In this document: one piece after another, positions 18,849 through 19,025 of the stretch | Numbering within the stretch: position 1 is the first letter of the stretch | Layout: the number at the start of each line of letters is the position of its first letter | Source of the DNA: Acanthamoeba castellanii str. Neff | Taxonomy: Eukaryota > Discosea > Longamoebia > Acanthamoebidae | Assembly (NCBI RefSeq): GCF_000313135.1 | Contig: NW_004457380.1 | Span: 458,989-478,013 of the forward strand | Direction: 5' to 3' | DNA: 19,025 bases | Program-made: the position numbers and the translations under genes | The notes under the pieces: generated by a model | The model's input: only the letters and a program-made list of their open reading frames with translations | The model's database searches: none | What the model was told of the DNA's origin: nothing

Positions 18849-19025
18849 GTGCGCTGCTCCTGGTGCCAAGGAGGCCTCTCTCCTGCTCCTCCCCCCCCAC
18901 CCCAAGCCTCCGCCAATGCGGCGGTGGGGTGGTGACCGGCGCCTCCCGTTTGGCCGCGGGGGGGCTCGACTCTTAAATGGGGGGGGGTGCTTACCCGCGT
19001 GCGTGCGTGCGTGCGTGCGTTTGGG
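18849..19025 (+). other. Partial intron at the right edge
   Basis: It opens with a GTGCGC donor after YENQ-AG. It contains C and G runs, CGGTGGGGTGGTG and a (GTGC)n run at ~18998-19020. No further exon is recognised; kinase sequence after this point lies outside the window. Confidence 0.6.

Overview
The window is protist nuclear DNA. It is GC-rich and packed with genes, each broken by many short introns (roughly 45 reconstructed here, mostly 60-250 nt). Donors usually read GTRCGY or GTGCGC, and the introns are full of simple repeats. The protein families fit an amoebozoan, most likely Acanthamoeba or a close relative: the P2X receptor looks like those of amoebae, and the coding style has poly-Ser, poly-Gln and poly-Asn runs. 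The species is an inference. No prokaryotic genes, tRNA, rRNA, CRISPR array or transposon were recognised.

Layout. (1) Minus strand, 1783 down to the left edge: a polypyrimidine-tract-binding-like RNA-binding protein, C-terminus outside the window. (2) About 460 bp of shared divergent upstream region. (3) Plus strand 2245-6700: an atypical Rab32/Rab7-clade GTPase with a degenerate G3 motif and a long coiled-coil and Ser-rich tail. Its reading frame is broken twice, at a C homopolymer and in an AAC repeat. (4) 6701-7520: intergenic, with a probable small minus-strand terminal exon. (5) Plus strand 7521-10073: a complete homogentisate 1,2-dioxygenase of 443 aa in 11 exons, for tyrosine/phenylalanine breakdown. 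(6) Plus strand 10307-12717: a 611-aa probably nuclear protein of unknown function with a CCHC-like zinc knuckle and an acidic region, behind a clear TATA box and an inverted repeat. (7) Plus strand 12849-15605: a 414-aa P2X-type ligand-gated cation channel in 11 exons, one of them 24 nt. (8) Plus strand 15701 to beyond 18848: a neuronal-calcium-sensor-like EF-hand module joined in one reading frame to an inositol polyphosphate kinase. Its start lies 95 bp after the P2X stop.

The most notable item is the EF-hand/inositol-phosphate-kinase fusion. It suggests a kinase with a built-in, possibly myristoylated, calcium sensor, and it sits directly behind a gene for a calcium-permeable type of channel. 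Other notable items are the degenerate GTPase, two GC-AG introns in the fusion gene, two microexons (24 and 28 nt) that encode key functional segments, and G-rich rather than pyrimidine-rich 3' splice sites. All splice models were made by eye from reading phase, splice dinucleotides and family motifs, without transcript data.
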